Assembly (NCBI GenBank): GCA_964598225.1
Contig: CAZRBG010000019.1
Coordinates: 1 to 64,000 of the forward strand
Reading direction: 5' to 3'
DNA from: SG8-4 sp964598225
Lineage (GTDB): Bacteria > Planctomycetota > Phycisphaerae > Sedimentisphaerales > Anaerobacaceae
DNA: 64,000 bases
The position numbers and the translations under genes are program-made. The notes beneath the pieces are model-generated. The model saw only the letters and a list, made by a program, of their open reading frames with translations, ran no database searches and was not told the DNA's origin. Each line of letters opens with the position of its first letter. Position 1 is the stretch's first letter. Shown piece after piece: positions 17,353 to 25,751 of this stretch.

Positions 17353-17985
17353 TCAATCGTCGTCGCTGTCAATCTCATTGCTTCCGTCGAGCAAATTTCC
17401 CGCCCAGCCGCGAAGAGCTGCGTTTGTCTGATAGGTGCGGACGGCGTTGTTTTCCAATACGTCGAACGAGATCGTCATGAATTTACTCTCCGGCGGCATC
17501 GCCGGAAGAAAGCCGAAATCAACGTTGCTGCACTCGGGCACCAGAACGGTGTACCTTTCGGTACAGTCCGACATCAGCGAAGATTTCAGACCTTCGAGCT
17601 GATTCAGTGCGAGCGGAATCGTTTCGAGAGAAGCGGGAACTTCGGAAAAATCCATAAGCTGGATTTTGCCGCCGCTCGTCTCGATGTATACCAACTCGCC
17701 CGCGTTAATCCGGTCCTCTCCGCCGAGGACGTCGTCGTCCCGCCAGATCGCCATCTCCTCGCTGTTGGCGTAGCATATAAGCCTGCAGTGCCGAATCAGC
17801 TCGGAGATCCTCATCGTAGCGTAACGGACCTGAGCCTGCTTCCGGCTCGTATCGTCCGTTGCCCTGGTCGCCGTACTCATGGCATAAGCCAAAGTTGCCA
17901 CGGCGCCCATTACGATGCTCGTAACGACCAGGGCAACCATCAGCTCGACAAGCGTGAGACCCTTCTTGTTTCTTCTCTCTCGCAT
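17353..17985 (-). CDS. GspJ-like minor pseudopilin
   Basis: Prepilin signature KGLTLVELMVALVVTSIVMG with Gly before the cleavage site and Glu at +5, then a globular domain of about 170 residues typical of GspJ/PilW-type minor pseudopilins. I start it at the ATG at 17985 (MRERRNKKGL). The open frame continues upstream to 18096 only because an 18-bp DNA repeat is in frame there and encodes a repeated GMTMFA word. The gene's stop codon lies one base before the PilX/LamG start. Confidence 0.87.
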   Translation of the reverse strand: MRERRNKKGLTLVELMVALVVTSIVMGAVATLAYAMSTATRATDDTSRKQAQVRYATMRISELIRHCRLICYANSEEMAIWRDDDVLGGEDRINAGELVYIETSGGKIQLMDFSEVPASLETIPLALNQLEGLKSSLMSDCTERYTVLVPECSNVDFGFLPAMPPESKFMTISFDVLENNAVRTYQTNAALRGWAGNLLDGSNEIDSDDD

Positions 17986-18004
17986 GTCGCAATCCCACTC
18001 TGTC

Positions 18005-18166
18005 ATTTCCACAAACATTGTTATTCCCGCGAACATTGTCATTCCCGCGAACATTGTCATTCCCGCGAACATTGTCATTCCCGCGAACATTGTCATTCCC
18101 GCGAAGGCGGGAATCCATATTTATCGCAATAATCCTGGATTCCCGCTTTCGCGGGAATGACAAAGA
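18005..18166. repeat. Tandem 18-bp repeat attached to a REP-like palindrome
   Basis: Four perfect head-to-tail units of ATTCCCGCGAACATTGTC begin at 18023, 18041, 18059 and 18077, preceded by one degenerate unit at 18005-18022. They run into a complete palindromic element whose left hairpin starts at 18095 (CATTCCCGCGAAGG) and whose right hairpin is at about 18141-18164. The repeat lies between the GspI-like and GspJ-like genes, inside the operon. Units are contiguous with no unique spacers, so it is not a CRISPR array. Confidence 0.9.
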
Positions 18167-18184
18167 ATAATATATTTACCTTCT

Positions 18185-18622
18185 TCATTCCGATATAAGT
18201 CTGTTAACGGTCGCTATTGTCCTGCCGCTGTAATAAACCCGAACCGTAGCGCGAATGAATGTCGGATCTGCGGCGTCGCTCTCCTGCGGCACGTATACAT
18301 ATTGGCAGCCGGCGTCTCTGCTGAAGTTGTGGTAATGAGCATCGGCGAAAACAACGCCGTCGGCGTCCGTGACCTGCCCCTGAGATTCCGAATAGCCGTC
18401 GTAAGTCGAAATAATCTGATCGAACGGCGTATTCACTATCCGCTCGGTCAAATCGCTCGCCAGTTTGACCGCCAGTGTCCGTCGAACGCCCTCGGCCCGT
18501 ACCCGCGCTCCGCCGGAAAACGGAAGCAGCACACCGGCCGCGGCGATGCCCAGCACCGCCACGGCCATTAACGACTCGGCAAGCGTAAAGCCCCGCCGTC
18601 CTGTGCTAAAGTTAGTAATCAT
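18185..18622 (-). CDS. GspI-like minor pseudopilin
   Basis: A prepilin signature RGFTLAESLMAVAVLGIAAA with Gly before the cleavage site and Glu at +5, then a short globular domain. Family order (GspG, GspI, GspJ, GspK) supports GspI. The ATG at 18622 overlaps the last 11 bases of the upstream GspG-like gene, which indicates coupled translation. The longer frame to 18742 runs into that gene and is not used. Confidence 0.85.
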   Translation of the reverse strand: MITNFSTGRRGFTLAESLMAVAVLGIAAAGVLLPFSGGARVRAEGVRRTLAVKLASDLTERIVNTPFDQIISTYDGYSESQGQVTDADGVVFADAHYHNFSRDAGCQYVYVPQESDAADPTFIRATVRVYYSGRTIATVNRLISE

Positions 18623-19121
18623 AGTACAGTTTTCCGGCATCGTTTGAACCGCCACAATCGGCTCGAATTTCCGCTGTGTCGGCTTTATATATCCAGCCGT
18701 GGCTGTCGTCGGCGTTGGCCGGGAAAGCGGCCCCGTTGGCAAGCGGCTCGAGGGTATCCTTGTTATTCAGCGGATTCACCGGCATCCTCATCAGGTACGG
18801 ACCTCTTGGAAAGCCGGCCGTGCCCACTGCGGCTGTATTGCCGTCCGAATCGCTCGACAGCATCATCTGATCCAGAAAAGCCTGTTGGGTTGGCGCCTGC
18901 GTAGTGTCTCCGTTCGGATAGCCCGGCGCGACCTCTTTGTGCTGGGCCTTGTAGATCAGCACGTACCTGCGCAGCATCTGCAGGTCGCTGGCCAGTGCGC
19001 TTTCCCGGGCCGATATGGCCCCGTTGGCTATATGCGGAAGAACCACTCCGGCGAGAATGCCGAGCAGAACCACCACAACCAGAATCTCTATAAGTGTGAA
19101 ACCTCTTGGCTTTTTCATCAC
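18612..19121 (-). CDS. GspG-like pseudopilin
   Basis: A 169-residue pseudopilin with RGFTLIEILVVVVLLGILAG at the N-terminus and a GspG-type C-terminal domain (YLMRMPVNPLNNKDTLEP then a WIYKADTAEI strand), the region where GspG binds calcium. It is one of three similar GspG-type genes in tandem. The conserved PVNPxNxxxT loop is shared with the genes at 19152-19562 and 19720-20148, which indicates local duplication. Confidence 0.9.
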   Translation of the reverse strand: MMKKPRGFTLIEILVVVVLLGILAGVVLPHIANGAISARESALASDLQMLRRYVLIYKAQHKEVAPGYPNGDTTQAPTQQAFLDQMMLSSDSDGNTAAVGTAGFPRGPYLMRMPVNPLNNKDTLEPLANGAAFPANADDSHGWIYKADTAEIRADCGGSNDAGKLYYDY

Positions 19122-19151
19122 ATCTCACCAGTCCTCTCTCTTTTTTCTATG

Positions 19152-19562
19152 TTAAAGGACTGCGTGCTTCTTGCTGTTATCGGCCTGGAACAGGCCCGAT
19201 ACAGTATCGAATCGCCAGCCGGCGCGGTTGGCCCCGGCCGGTTTGCCGTCAAAGCGTACCGTGTCAAGACTGTTATATGGATTGACGGGAATCTCCTGCA
19301 CGTATGGTTCCCGCCGTCCGTCAGTGTCCGTCAGAGCGGCCTCGAAACTCTCGAACGAGTCGCTCGGAGGCTGAGGATTTTCGTTGTGGACACTGTACAG
19401 TTTCAGCGCGTTGCGCATTTGTTGCAGTCCCTGGATTAATTCATCGGTTCTCGATGCCTCGGTCGCCTGTGTAAACTTGGGAACAACCTGCATCGAAACT
19501 ACACTCAGTGCGACCAGCACGGTCGCCAGCTCTACATACGATAAACGACTCTTCTCTTTCAT
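19152..19562 (-). CDS. Divergent GspG-type pseudopilin lacking the canonical Gly before the cleavage site
   Basis: A GspG paralogue of 136 residues. The C-terminal PYVQEIPVNPYNSLDTVRFD and GWRFDTVSGLF closely match its two neighbours. The N-terminus reads MKEKSRLSYVELATVLVALS where the others have the GFTLIE pattern: Glu is at the +5 position, but the residue before the processing site is Arg or Leu instead of Gly. The start at 19562 is preceded by GAGAGGGAGGTT. It may be unprocessed or processed differently, or be a decaying duplicate, although the frame is fully intact. Confidence 0.82.
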   Translation of the reverse strand: MKEKSRLSYVELATVLVALSVVSMQVVPKFTQATEASRTDELIQGLQQMRNALKLYSVHNENPQPPSDSFESFEAALTDTDGRREPYVQEIPVNPYNSLDTVRFDGKPAGANRAGWRFDTVSGLFQADNSKKHAVL

Positions 19563-19719
19563 AACCTCCCTCTCCCATATTTTCAAAAAGGCTGGCCCGC
19601 TATCGGCATTTACCTCAGCATGGCCAGCCTGTTTTTGTTTTCTTTCCGTGATTCTCACGAAGCTTCGTCTTGAACTGTCGCGGAGATATTCACGGCGTAC
19701 TTAGTGTTCGATCGTATTC

Positions 19720-20148
19720 TTACAGAGCCCAGTGATCCGCATCTCCGGCTCTCCACTCACCTGTCGTAGTGTTGAAGAACCAACCGGTATCCGGTGCAGC
19801 CTCCGGTGTGGTATTGGCTTCAGTAATATCCTTCTTGTCATTGAACTGGTTCGTTGGAATCTGCTGTACGTAAGGTCCGTAACTCCCACTTGCTGTTCCG
19901 TGGATGTCTGTTGTGCCCGTCATAGCTTCAATAAACGAGGCACTACCTGAACCCGGCAGATCGTCATTATGCTGGATCTTGTACAGCTCGATCTGCGACC
20001 TCATTGTCTGCAGGTCGGTCATCAGGCTCGATGTTTTGGCTTCGGTGCTGGCATCCGTGAACTGAGGAATCACGATTGCAGCCAGGATTCCGAGGATAAC
20101 CACGACGATAAGAATTTCAACTAATGTAAATCCGCTTCTCGCTTTCAT
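19720..20148 (-). CDS. gspG: Major pseudopilin (GspG family)
   Basis: A 142-residue protein with SGFTLVEILIVVVILGILAA at the N-terminus, FTDAS directly after the helix, and the GspG calcium-loop region (PYVQQIPTNQFNDKKDI ... GWFFNTTTGEW). It is the most canonical and first gene of the locus, as expected for the major pseudopilin that forms the shaft. AAGGAG lies 6 bases before the ATG at 20148; the upstream frame to 20184 has no such site. The operon promoter should lie in the 20149-20300 stretch, but I could not identify a convincing one. Confidence 0.93.
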   Translation of the reverse strand: MKARSGFTLVEILIVVVILGILAAIVIPQFTDASTEAKTSSLMTDLQTMRSQIELYKIQHNDDLPGSGSASFIEAMTGTTDIHGTASGSYGPYVQQIPTNQFNDKKDITEANTTPEAAPDTGWFFNTTTGEWRAGDADHWAL

Positions 20149-20995
20149 TTTTTGCTCCTTTTCTCTTTGAAAAATTACATTCACCCTTTTGTTTGCTAAT
20201 ACTAATAAAACTTGACAATATCCTCCGTGGTGATCTTCTCCGCAGTCAGAGTATCGACTTATTCGATACGTGACTTAAACGCACTACTGCTATTTTGTGA
20301 ACTTGAAACCCTCCCAATAAATTACCTCAATACTGTTCTGACGATTACGTCACCGATATGCTTAATTTACTGACCATACACTCAAAATATAGAAAACAAA
20401 TTTTTCCGTGCCAAACTGGAGAATATGGAAATTTCCACAAAAATAAAGATACGTTAGATGCGGAATTATGCGAATACAATCTGATTATAACGATTGAATC
20501 GTTTATGGTGGCGAGGGCGTCCCGCCCTTGTACGGCAGCGAGCTTATCAGCGTGCTTCTCATACCGTGGACAGGATTGTCATTCCTGCGAAGGCAGGAAT
20601 CCAATCTTTTATTATCGTCCCAAAGGTTACGGGCAAAAGAGATTCCATGGATTTATCGCTTTGAGGCAACAGCATGTTGCGGTATTCTGACCAGAGCCCT
20701 GCTGGAGGATAGGGCAACGCTGGGAAGCGACCCGAGCGTCACCAAGGCGGCATACAGCATGTGGACGGTAACTTCTTTGTTGCCGCCCATTTATGATTAT
20801 GCTGGAGCCTGTAATGCGATAAATCCAAAAATACGTTAAAGCCCGTTGACACATTGACCGGATTAATCTTTTGCCCATCTGCTGCCACCCGGGCGCAGCG
20901 AGTCTCTCAGCCTACTTGTCATACGGCGGATAAGATTGTCATTCCCGCCTTGGCGACAATGACAGATACGGGTGCGGGAGGGGAGGATGGGTTTT
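20149..20995. other. Long intergenic region with scattered REP-like hairpins
   Basis: An 847-bp space upstream of the secretion locus. The first 250 bp are AT-rich and probably contain the locus promoter. REP-like hairpins occur at about 20577-20603 (CATTCCTGCGAAGGCAGG) and 20937-20965, and a GAGGGCGTCCCGCCC word lies at about 20514-20527. The short open frames in this stretch run through these repeats and have no recognisable protein features. I see no gene. Confidence 0.6.
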
Positions 20996-21442
20996 TTATA
21001 CGTAACCCGGTGCGTTCTCGATTTGTATCGTTCTTTTTGTCTCGCTTGCGTGTTCGAGCGATATTCTGATATAATCGATACCCTTTAAGGCTGACTCGAT
21101 CTTATCGGCCCACTCGATAAGAACCACGGAATCCGGACGGCAGTAATCGTCGAATCCCAGCATCTCGAACTCCGCTATAGAATCCAGCCGGTAGGCGTCT
21201 ATATGAAAAATATCCAGCCGACCCGAATATTCGTTGACTATTACAAAAGTAGGACTATTGACATTGGTCGGGTTCTCGGCACCGGCGCCGGCGGCTATAC
21301 CTTTAATCAGGTGCGTCTTGCCGCTGCCCAACGGCCCGCAGACGGCGATAACCTCCCCGCCCCGGAGTTTCGCCCCGAGTTTTTGGCCGAACTCTAAGGT
21401 TTCCTGCGGTGAATTTAGAATATCGGAAAAATCTGCATTCAC
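20996..21442 (-). CDS. tsaE: tRNA threonylcarbamoyladenosine biosynthesis ATPase TsaE
   Basis: A 148-residue P-loop protein of the TsaE family. It has Walker A GPLGSGKT at 36-43, the NVNSPTFVIVNEY switch-like motif, the YRLDSIAEFEMLG segment and the VVLIEWADKIESAL segment characteristic of the family. TsaE works with TsaB and TsaD in the last step of t6A37 modification of ANN-decoding tRNAs, by ATP-driven resetting of the TsaBD complex. TsaB and TsaD are not in the window. Confidence 0.95.
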   Translation of the reverse strand: MNADFSDILNSPQETLEFGQKLGAKLRGGEVIAVCGPLGSGKTHLIKGIAAGAGAENPTNVNSPTFVIVNEYSGRLDIFHIDAYRLDSIAEFEMLGFDDYCRPDSVVLIEWADKIESALKGIDYIRISLEHASETKRTIQIENAPGYV

Positions 21443-21472
21443 GAGTTCAATTGTCCCGTTTTTAATGACGCC

Positions 21473-21525
21473 GTTCGTAGTGTGCCCGTAAGGGCATTGA
21501 AACGCCTCACGGCGTCACTACGAAC
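21473..21525. repeat. TTCGTAGTG/CACTACGAA two-hairpin element, copy 2
   Basis: Perfect 10-bp outer arms GTTCGTAGTG (21473-21482) and CACTACGAAC (21516-21525) enclose the palindromes GCCCGTAAGGGC and CGCCTCACGGCG. The predicted fold is a stem carrying two side hairpins. It lies between the PL11 lyase and tsaE, on the minus strand downstream of the lyase stop. It is the best-preserved copy in the window. Confidence 0.88.
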
Positions 21526-21540
21526 CAGTGTTATCATTCA

Positions 21541-23214
21541 TCATTTCCCAAGTTGTGCCGGGTAATAATAGCCCATCGTCTGAGCTACTACTCCCATTCG
21601 ATACTGGTGGTCCTGCATCAGGCAGACTCGCCGGTCCGAAGCGGGTATAGTGGTGCTATAAATACGCAGCTCACCCTTCAAAGCTGTTATCGCTTCTTCA
21701 CGGTAATCGCCCAGGCAGTCAACAACGGCGATCAGTTTGCCTTCGAGGCGCCGGGTCGGCTCGCCGCCCCAGTCGCGAATCGCGCCGGAGATGATAACCT
21801 CCTTCTGAGGATCGTCGTCCCACCATAGAGCGCGTGGACTGAGCGTGCCGGTCTCGTGGAATTCGAGCAGTTTTCCCTTGGCGCTGTAGAGCCATCTTTT
21901 CTTATAGTCCCTTTCGCCGGCGTAGACCTCCATGCCCGGCGGATCGGCCAGCACGTCTGCGGCCATCCCCTGGCTGTGAACATGCCGCGTCGGCTCCTTG
22001 TGCGCCCAGAGCTTGCGGCCGGTCTTTGCGTCCACTACGCAGATTGCATCGGTCTTCTGCCGGGGCTCGATCCCGTAGAACATCTCCAGTCCCGGATTAT
22101 CCGGGTCGATATCGGCGACGTACATGGCGTCGGGATGCCCCATTTCGAGTGACCAAAGGCCTGTGCCGTTATCGTCGATTACCGCCGCTCCCATGACCAG
22201 CTCGTCCCTGCCGTCGGCGTCCACGTCGGCTGTGGTCAATCCGTGCCCGCTTTGGCCGCTGTACCTGTCCTTCTCCTGTGTCGATTCCCAGTACCAAATC
22301 TGATTGAAATCCTTGTCCAGCGCCTGCATCTTGATGAGATTGTAAGTGCCCCGCTGGATTATCAGAGACGGCTTCTTGCCGTCGAGATATGCCACGGTCA
22401 GGAAGTTTCGGCAGTAATAGTTGTACTTTCTGAAACCTTCCCGGCTGGGCCAGTCGGTTTTGGTGAGAACTTTGCCGGTCTCCCCGTCGAGCTTTATCAG
22501 ATACTCCGGGCCCGTCTGGACCAGCCCTTTCTCGTCGCGCGGGTCGCCCTCACCGGCCTTGCAGTAGACCTCGGCCTTGCCGTCGCCGTCAACGTCGTAA
22601 ACGATCCACGGCGAATACCATATCCCCGCCTCGATAGACCAGCCCATGTCGTGCCGCCACATCATCGTGCCGTCCAGACGATACGCCTCGATCTTGTATG
22701 TCGTAGTGCTCTTTTTCCAATACCCCGGGTGCTGATAAGGGTCGGTATTGAAATTCGGCTGCTTGATAACGTACTCATACGTGCCGTCGCCATCCAGATC
22801 GCCGATGCCAACCTTCTGAAAATCGTAATCGCCATCCAGCGGAATGCTGACGTAAGGCTTGGGTTTGCCGGAGAGATTGACCGCGACATTTCCGATCGCA
22901 GGATACACGCCCGGCACATCACCGGCCCGGCGCACGTAAAGGTTGTAGGCAAATTTTTCGTCAGGCGGATTTTCATCCACGAAGTTGGTGCTGTTTGCTA
23001 TCAGTTCGGTATCAAGGTCGCCCGGCTGGGTGCCTGCACGTCTGAGCCAGAACACGCTGTCCGCCGGGTCGCTTTCGAGCAAACGCCAACTGACAAAGAC
23101 CGAGCCGTCCTCCCGTTCCCGAGCCACCAATCCCCGACCAAGCTTCTCTCCGGCGTTTGCAGCCGCTAAAAAGCCGAGAAGCATCATTCCCGCGACATAA
23201 AATCTCATTCTCAT
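21541..23214 (-). CDS. Secreted rhamnogalacturonan lyase (polysaccharide lyase family 11-like)
   Basis: A 557-residue protein with a signal peptide (MRMRFYVAGMMLLGFLAAANA). The opening EKLGRGLVAREREDGSVFVS, the following WRLL and the calcium-binding DGDGTYEYVIK, VDGDGKAEVYC and DADGRDELVMG repeats of the eight-bladed propeller match PL11 enzymes (YesW/YesX type), which cleave the rhamnogalacturonan I backbone of pectin. I start it at the ATG at 23214, which has GGAGG 8 bases upstream; the track-length frame begins at a TTG five codons earlier. No other pectin gene is adjacent. The protein is exported and has no dockerin segment. Confidence 0.9.
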   Translation of the reverse strand: MRMRFYVAGMMLLGFLAAANAGEKLGRGLVAREREDGSVFVSWRLLESDPADSVFWLRRAGTQPGDLDTELIANSTNFVDENPPDEKFAYNLYVRRAGDVPGVYPAIGNVAVNLSGKPKPYVSIPLDGDYDFQKVGIGDLDGDGTYEYVIKQPNFNTDPYQHPGYWKKSTTTYKIEAYRLDGTMMWRHDMGWSIEAGIWYSPWIVYDVDGDGKAEVYCKAGEGDPRDEKGLVQTGPEYLIKLDGETGKVLTKTDWPSREGFRKYNYYCRNFLTVAYLDGKKPSLIIQRGTYNLIKMQALDKDFNQIWYWESTQEKDRYSGQSGHGLTTADVDADGRDELVMGAAVIDDNGTGLWSLEMGHPDAMYVADIDPDNPGLEMFYGIEPRQKTDAICVVDAKTGRKLWAHKEPTRHVHSQGMAADVLADPPGMEVYAGERDYKKRWLYSAKGKLLEFHETGTLSPRALWWDDDPQKEVIISGAIRDWGGEPTRRLEGKLIAVVDCLGDYREEAITALKGELRIYSTTIPASDRRVCLMQDHQYRMGVVAQTMGYYYPAQLGK

Positions 23215-23373
23215 AGTCCAGACCTCCAAAATAGCATACTGTCATAATAAATATTGTGAGAATGTCGCTGCGAGGAGCGCAGCGACGAAGCATTCTCAAC
23301 CCCAGGAGTGTGAGATTGCTTCGCTCCGCCTGCAATGACAATTTCCCAAATTTATCTTTGACGTAACAATAGT

Positions 23374-24294
23374 TCAATTCCTTAAATGCTCGTAACCCCC
23401 GGGTTCCAAATCTTCAAGCTTGCCGTCTGTCGTTCTTATCTGCATCTTTCCGGTATCCGTAATGTTGCCGATCCGCGTAACAGGAGCCGGCCCATTCCAG
23501 TTGTCCCACAGTACCTCATAATTTCCTTGCGATACAGTGAAAAGCAGTTCAAAATCTTCGCCGTCGTTCAATGCCGCTTGCAGCGGTTCGGCACTTTTTC
23601 CGGCCGCGTCTGAAATCGGAATCTTTTCTGCATTTATTATAGCTCCCGTGCCGCTTGCTTTGCAGATGCGATTCAAATCCGTGCTGAGCCCATCGCTTAT
23701 GTCGATCATAGCGTTGATTTTGACCATATCGGCGAGTTTCAGCGCCTCGGCTATTCTTGGCTCGAATTCCAGGTGTTTTCCCAAACCCGATCCGCCCAGT
23801 GATCCCGTTACGCAGATACAGTCGCCGATCTTTGCGCCCGATCTGGCTACAGGCTCGTTTTCCGTCGTTTTGCTGAGCATTGCGACGCTGATTGCAAACG
23901 CATTGTCGCTTTTCCAGGTCGTAATGTCGCCGCCAATCAGAGCGCAGTCGTACTTTTCCCCTGCCCGGCTAATCCCGGCGTGAAGCTGTTTCAATTGTTT
24001 TTGTCCGAAACCTGCCGGCAGGGCGACGGAAACCACCGAGGCAACGGGAATCGTGGCCATCGCGGCACAATCGCTGAGGCTGGCGGCCATTGCCTTGTAG
24101 CCAACCTGTTCGAGAGTGGCTTGTTTCAGGTCGAAATGAACGCCGTCCAGGAGCATATCGGTGGTGATTAGCACCGATTTGTCGCCGATTCGGACCTGCG
24201 CCATGTCGTCGCCGATGCCGATCGGGAAATCGGCGTTCGACAATTTGCTCTGCCGGGCGAACCATGCCGTTATTTCGTCTTCGCCGGCGCTCAT
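23374..24294 (-). CDS. thiL: Thiamine-monophosphate kinase ThiL
   Basis: A 306-residue protein that phosphorylates thiamine phosphate to thiamine diphosphate. The family motifs are in order: GIGDDMAQV near the N-terminus, TTDMLLDGVHFDL for Mg/ATP binding, the SLSDCAAMA stretch, GGDITTWKS, VTGSLGGSGLG, MIDISDGLSTDL and NDGEDFELLFT. Length is close to the family norm. The start ATG overlaps the argH stop (ATGA), so it is translationally coupled to argH; this pairing joins two unrelated pathways. Confidence 0.94.
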   Translation of the reverse strand: MSAGEDEITAWFARQSKLSNADFPIGIGDDMAQVRIGDKSVLITTDMLLDGVHFDLKQATLEQVGYKAMAASLSDCAAMATIPVASVVSVALPAGFGQKQLKQLHAGISRAGEKYDCALIGGDITTWKSDNAFAISVAMLSKTTENEPVARSGAKIGDCICVTGSLGGSGLGKHLEFEPRIAEALKLADMVKINAMIDISDGLSTDLNRICKASGTGAIINAEKIPISDAAGKSAEPLQAALNDGEDFELLFTVSQGNYEVLWDNWNGPAPVTRIGNITDTGKMQIRTTDGKLEDLEPGGYEHLRN

Positions 24295-25679
24295 CGCTGG
24301 CCCAACTGCTCTTTCCAGGCTTCAACCTGAGCCTTTGTCTGCTTGGGGCCGGCGGAACCTTCGGTGAGATACTTGCCTGCGACGTTCGAGGCCCCCAGAT
24401 GCTTGTAGACGTCTTTCTTGATCGAAGCACATTGGTTGCGAAATTCCTTCAAATCAAGGTCGGCCGGCTTCTTTCCCTGCTTTTCACAGTCGGTCACGAG
24501 TGCCCCGACGATGCCGTGTGCTTCGCGGAAGGGGATGCCTTTGCCCACGAGATACTCGGCCAGGGCTGTCGCGTCGAGAAAACCTTCGTCGAGGCCGGCG
24601 GCGATTCTTTTCGTATTGAATTCCGTGTGTGAAACCACAGCACGCGCCACATCCAGGCAGGCACCCACAGTATCGTCGGCTGAGAATACGTGTACCTTGT
24701 CCTCCTGCATGTCGCGGTTATATCCCGAGGGCTGGCCCTTCAGGACCGTCAACATACCCATCAGCGAGCCGTAAACCCGGCCGGTCTTGCCGCGAATCAG
24801 CTCCAGCACGTCGGGATTTCGCTTCTGCGGCATCATGCTCGACGAAGTGCAATATGCATCGTCGATCCTGATGAATCCGAATTCATTGGAAGAGTAAAGT
24901 ATCCAGTCCTCCGCCAGTCGCGACAGATGCGTTGCGATCATCGCGCAGTTGAAAATAAACTCGGCACAGAAATCCCTGTCGCTGACCGCGTCGATGCTGT
25001 TTTGGCTGATAGCGAAGAATCCCAACTGACCGGCGGTGCTTTCTCTGTCCAGAGGCAGGGTGGAGCCCGCTATGGCGCCGCTGCCCAGGGGCGATACATT
25101 GAGCAGCTCGCGGCAATTCCCCAGCCGCACAAAGTCGCGCTCGAATTGATCGACAAAACTCAAAAGATAGGCCGCTATAACAATCGGCTGGGCACGCTGA
25201 AGATGGGTATAGGCGGGCATAATGTCTTTCGTATGCTTGCCCGCCAGCTTTACCAGGGCCTTCTGGAGCAGCGTGATCTTGGCCTGGACGATTTCTATCC
25301 GATCCCGCATCCAGAGTCTGACGTCGGTTGCCACCTGGTCGTTGCGGCTTCTGCCGGTATGGAGCTTTTTGCCCGCATCGCCGATTTTAGCCACAAGTGC
25401 GGCCTCGACGGCCATGTGAATGTCTTCGTATTCATTCTTAAACTCGAATCGTCCGCTCGCGATCTCTTCGCCGATCTCGATCAGGCCGCTTTTTATCTGC
25501 TTCAGCTCGTTCTTGGTGATCAGCCTGCGTTCGGCCAGCATCTGCGCGTGAGCGATCGAGCCGACGATATCGTACTTATACAGACGTTTGTCTATCGACA
25601 GCGACTCGACGAAATCTACCATTATTTCGTCGGGTTCGCCGGCTAAGCGCTTTTCCCAGCTTTTTTCTGCTTTTGCCAT
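24291..25679 (-). CDS. argH: Argininosuccinate lyase
   Basis: A 462-residue fumarase/aspartase-superfamily enzyme that splits argininosuccinate into arginine and fumarate, the last step of arginine synthesis. The signature TSSSMMPQKRNPDVLELIRG (residues about 275-294) contains the catalytic Ser loop. Other conserved words are HTGRSRNDQVATD, THLQRAQPI and LPLDRE. Full length. No other arginine gene is near. Expression is probably from a promoter in the 404-bp region upstream that it shares with the divergent rhodanese gene. Confidence 0.96.
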   Translation of the reverse strand: MAKAEKSWEKRLAGEPDEIMVDFVESLSIDKRLYKYDIVGSIAHAQMLAERRLITKNELKQIKSGLIEIGEEIASGRFEFKNEYEDIHMAVEAALVAKIGDAGKKLHTGRSRNDQVATDVRLWMRDRIEIVQAKITLLQKALVKLAGKHTKDIMPAYTHLQRAQPIVIAAYLLSFVDQFERDFVRLGNCRELLNVSPLGSGAIAGSTLPLDRESTAGQLGFFAISQNSIDAVSDRDFCAEFIFNCAMIATHLSRLAEDWILYSSNEFGFIRIDDAYCTSSSMMPQKRNPDVLELIRGKTGRVYGSLMGMLTVLKGQPSGYNRDMQEDKVHVFSADDTVGACLDVARAVVSHTEFNTKRIAAGLDEGFLDATALAEYLVGKGIPFREAHGIVGALVTDCEKQGKKPADLDLKEFRNQCASIKKDVYKHLGASNVAGKYLTEGSAGPKQTKAQVEAWKEQLGQR

Positions 25680-25751
25680 TGCTGATGCTCCGTGAACAGG
25701 CGGCTTTTTGCGAAATATTACGATTGTCAGCGTCCAATGTCAAGCGCACAC

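Noticed and set aside
17986..18096. N-terminal extension of the GspJ-like protein encoding a repeated GMTMFA word
   Set aside because: It is the in-frame reading of the 18-bp DNA repeat; the real prepilin leader begins at MRERRNKKG (17985).
18005..18100. Possible CRISPR array of short repeats
   Set aside because: The 18-bp units are contiguous and have no unique spacers, no cas gene is near, and they join a REP-like palindrome.
20358..20878. Open frames of 60-110 codons in the space upstream of the secretion locus
   Set aside because: They run through REP-like repeats, have no Shine-Dalgarno sequence or recognisable motifs, and overlap each other on both strands.
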